From an uncultured Methanobrevibacter sp. (GTDB lineage Archaea > Methanobacteriota > Methanobacteria > Methanobacteriales > Methanobacteriaceae), in the NCBI GenBank assembly GCA_946611495.1, contig CAMODR010000072.1:1-6547 (forward strand): a DNA stretch of 6,547 nt. The letters are read 5' to 3'. Under the pieces are notes generated by a model. That model made no database searches and was not told where the DNA came from. It saw nothing but the letters and a program-made list of their open reading frames with translations. The position numbers were made by a program, and so were the translations under genes. This document shows positions 4,770 to 6,547 of this stretch, piece after piece (position 1 is the stretch's first letter; every line of letters starts with the position of its first letter).

Positions 4770-5750
4770 ATGATTATTAGAGCACCTTCAAGACTCCATA
4801 TGTCTCTAATTGATTTAAATGGGTCTTATAAGAGAATTGATGGTGGTATAGGTCTTGCACTTAGTGATCCTCAATTTGTATTAGAAAGTGAAGAAACAAA
4901 TGAAAAAGGATTTACTTTAGAATTTGCTGATTCTGTTTCTGATGATTCAAAAGAAGAATGTATGGAAAAGATTCCTAATGCTGCTGAAAAGATTGCAGAG
5001 GCATGCAATATTGAATCTGGATTCCATTTTAAAGTTTTAGAAGCTTATCCTCCACACTCTGGATTAGGTTCTGGAACTCAAATAGCAGTTTGTACTGCTC
5101 ATTTAATGACTGAAACCATGGGTCTTAAATTTTCAAGCAGAGAATTAAGTACTATGGTTGGAAGAGGTGGAACCTCTGGTATTGGAACTTTTGCACACGA
5201 TTTAGGTGGTTTTATTGTTGATGGTGGACATAGCTTAGATGAAAAACCTGGATTTTTACCATCTTCCGCTTCCAAGGCAAAGCCAGCTCAATTGATTGCA
5301 AGATATGAGTTTCCTGAAGAATGGAATATCTTATTAGCTATTCCTGAAGTTACACATCACGTCCATGACCAACAGGAAGTCAATGTTTTCCAAACTTATT
5401 GTCCTATTCCAAAAACTGAAGTGGAACAAGTTTCCCATTTGATCTTAATGAATTTAATTCCATTTTTACTTGAAAAAGATATTAAGAACTTTGGTTGGGC
5501 AATTAAGGAACTTCAAAAAGTTGGATTCAATAAGCTTGAACACAGTTTGGATGACAGCTTCTTGCCTATTATGAGTGCAATTGATGATGCAGGAGCTTAT
5601 GGAACAGGTATCAGTTCATTTGGCCCTACATTATACACAGTCTTTGATGATGAAAATAAGGACATTGTCAATGCTGCAGCTGAAATTGTAGGCGAAGACC
5701 GTGTAAAAGTTGTCAAAGCTCAAAACCATGGTTATGTTTTAGAAAAATAA
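4770..5750 (+). CDS. mptG: Beta-ribofuranosylaminobenzene 5'-phosphate (beta-RFAP) synthase
   Basis: MptG condenses an aromatic acid (4-aminobenzoate in vitro; 4-hydroxybenzoate has also been proposed as the natural substrate) with phosphoribosyl pyrophosphate, releasing CO2 and pyrophosphate and forming a C-glycoside. This commits carbon to methanopterin, the C1 carrier of methanogenesis. The 326-residue protein has the GHMP-kinase-like layout of the family. The N-terminal RAPSRLHMSLIDLNG (4-18) and IDGGIGLAL (23-31) are characteristic. The glycine-rich phosphate loop PPHSGLGSGTQ is at 94-104. GRGGTSGIGTFAHDLGG follows near residues 130-148. The C-terminal GTGISSFGPTLYTVF corresponds to the third GHMP motif. 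No truncation is apparent. It follows tes by 529 nt, so it is separately transcribed. hacB starts 125 nt downstream, and co-transcription is possible but unproven. Confidence 0.93.
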   Translation: MIIRAPSRLHMSLIDLNGSYKRIDGGIGLALSDPQFVLESEETNEKGFTLEFADSVSDDSKEECMEKIPNAAEKIAEACNIESGFHFKVLEAYPPHSGLGSGTQIAVCTAHLMTETMGLKFSSRELSTMVGRGGTSGIGTFAHDLGGFIVDGGHSLDEKPGFLPSSASKAKPAQLIARYEFPEEWNILLAIPEVTHHVHDQQEVNVFQTYCPIPKTEVEQVSHLILMNLIPFLLEKDIKNFGWAIKELQKVGFNKLEHSLDDSFLPIMSAIDDAGAYGTGISSFGPTLYTVFDDENKDIVNAAAEIVGEDRVKVVKAQNHGYVLEK

Positions 5751-5763
5751 TTATTCTTATTTG

Positions 5764-5821
5764 ATTAGAAAAAATAATGTTGGCAATATCTTATCAGATG
5801 TTAATATGTATTTTTTCTAAT
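5764..5821 (+). promoter_or_regulatory. 13-bp perfect inverted repeat between mptG and hacB
   Basis: ATTAGAAAAAATA (5764-5776) is exactly complementary to TATTTTTTCTAAT (5809-5821) around a 32-nt spacer. Inside, AATATC and GATGTT can form a further 6-bp stem with one G-U around TTATCA. The 3' arm carries six Ts, so it may be the mptG terminator, a structured hacB leader, or a protein-binding site. Confidence 0.5.
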
Positions 5822-5866
5822 AATTTTCTATTTCTATGAATTTTTTTATTAAATTTTATAAAAGTA

Positions 5867-5870
5867 GTGA
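5867..5870 (+). promoter_or_regulatory. Ribosome binding site deciding the hacB start
   Basis: GTGA lies 5 nt before the ATG at 5876. The same GTG could be read as a start codon adding MNT, but as a Shine-Dalgarno core it matches the sites before tes and mptG, and the family N-terminus fits the ATG. Confidence 0.55.
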
Positions 5871-5875
5871 ATACT

Positions 5876-6361
5876 ATGTCAGATATTAAAGGTAAAGTAT
5901 GGAATTTTGGAGATAATATTGACACTGATGTTATTATTCCAGGCAGATATTTAAGAACATTTAATCCTCAAGACCTTGCTCTTCATGTTCTCGAAGGGGA
6001 AAGGGCAGATTTTACTGCAAATGTTGAAAAGGGTGACATTATTCTTGCAGGTGAAAACTTCGGTTGCGGTTCATCACGTGAACAGGCTCCAGTAGCTATT
6101 AAGGCTGCAGGAGTTGATGCAATCATTGCAAAATCATTTGCACGTATCTTCTATAGGAATGCTATCAACATTGGTCTTCCAGTAGTAGTTGCAGATATTG
6201 ATGCAGATGATGGCGATGTTGTTTCAGTTGACTTGGAAGAGGGAATAATCATTAATGAAACTAAAAATACCCAAGTTGAATTCCAAGCTTTTAAAGAATT
6301 TATGGTAAATATATTGTCTGATGGTGGTCTAGTTAATCATTATCTTAAAAGTAAAGAATAA
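5876..6361 (+). CDS. hacB: Methanogen homoaconitase small subunit (LeuD/HacB family)
   Basis: This 161-residue protein is the swivelling small subunit of an aconitase-family hydro-lyase. The large subunit carrying the iron-sulfur cluster is not in the window. [19 protein letters not shown] (10-28) and [13 protein letters not shown] (60-72) are hallmark motifs, followed by [21 protein letters not shown]. The loop YLRT (25-28, Arg27) is the version reported for methanogen homoaconitase, whereas isopropylmalate isomerases have YLVY/YLVM-type loops. On that basis it should isomerise homocitrate and its longer homologues in the 2-oxoacid chain elongation leading to coenzyme B, rather than act in leucine synthesis; LeuD remains the alternative. 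It is full length. It follows mptG by 125 nt and may share its transcript, linking two methanogenesis cofactor pathways. Confidence 0.85.
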   Translation: MSDIKGKVWNFGDNIDTDVIIPGRYLRTFNPQDLALHVLEGERADFTANVEKGDIILAGENFGCGSSREQAPVAIKAAGVDAIIAKSFARIFYRNAINIGLPVVVADIDADDGDVVSVDLEEGIIINETKNTQVEFQAFKEFMVNILSDGGLVNHYLKSKE

Positions 6362-6510
6362 GTTTGATTAAATTGATTTTATGATTAATTTAATTGATTT
6401 ATTTTATGTTACTTTTATTTTAATTGATAATTGCTTAAATTTAGATAGGTCATTTTGATAATTATTTTTTTATTTTTTATTTTTTCATAATTTTTATTTT
6501 TTTCTTATTG
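6362..6510 (+). terminator. hacB 3' region: hairpin and T-rich transcription end
   Basis: ATTAAATT (6367-6374) and AATTTAAT (6387-6394) can form an 8-bp A/T stem shortly after the stop codon. T runs at about 6465-6505 then supply a typical archaeal termination tract. No gene is visible in this stretch. Confidence 0.45.
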
Positions 6511-6533
6511 TTTTAGTCTTTTTAAACAATAAG

Positions 6534-6545
6534 TTTATTATATAG
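6534..6545 (+). promoter_or_regulatory. Possible promoter of a gene beyond the right edge
   Basis: TTTATTATATAG at the end of the window resembles an archaeal TATA box on the plus strand, just after the hacB termination tract. It cannot be tested because the downstream sequence is missing. Confidence 0.2.
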
Positions 6546-6547
6546 TT

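Overview
The window looks like a piece of chromosome from a very AT-rich methanogenic archaeon of the Methanobacteriales, most likely Methanobrevibacter or a close relative. The support is the gene content: an archaeal ether-lipid cytidylyltransferase (CarS), a tetraether lipid synthase-type radical SAM protein (Tes/MJ0619 family), the methanopterin enzyme MptG, and a methanogen homoaconitase small subunit. Further support comes from GGTGA/GTGA ribosome binding sites, TATA-type promoters and long T-rich tracts after genes. I see no rRNA, tRNA, transposase or CRISPR array.

Layout, left to right. Positions 1-96 are an AT-rich promoter region that may also hold the start of a divergent gene. A membrane-anchored protein resembling M14-type zinc peptidases/deacylases lies at 97-786 (+). 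carS (1054-1629, +) converges on a small acidic protein gene with a possible helix-turn-helix (1857-2204, -), and a periodic T/A-rich region separates them. A 509-bp intergenic region carries dyads, a possible gene relic and the tes promoter. tes (2714-4240, +) is followed by a 480-bp T-rich gap holding a perfect 34-bp tandem duplication. mptG (4770-5750, +) and hacB (5876-6361, +) complete the gene set.

Functional logic. CarS activates the digeranylgeranylglyceryl phosphate lipid with CTP. Tes joins lipid tails into membrane-spanning tetraethers. MptG makes the first committed intermediate of the methanopterin arylamine arm. HacB belongs to the 2-oxoacid chain elongation that feeds coenzyme B. 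The region is therefore a loose cluster of archaeal membrane and methanogenesis-cofactor genes, mostly with their own promoters, rather than one operon.

The most unusual signal is an exact 46-bp repeat (1632-1677 and 4242-4287) containing a strong, nearly perfect stem-loop. It sits 2 nt after the carS stop codon and 1 nt after the tes stop codon, so the only two membrane-lipid genes in the window share it. It may be a genome-wide 3'-end/terminator element or a small dispersed repeat. Other signals are a 16-bp palindrome at the predicted tes transcription start, a 13-bp inverted repeat between mptG and hacB, and a triple TTGATTAA motif before mptG.
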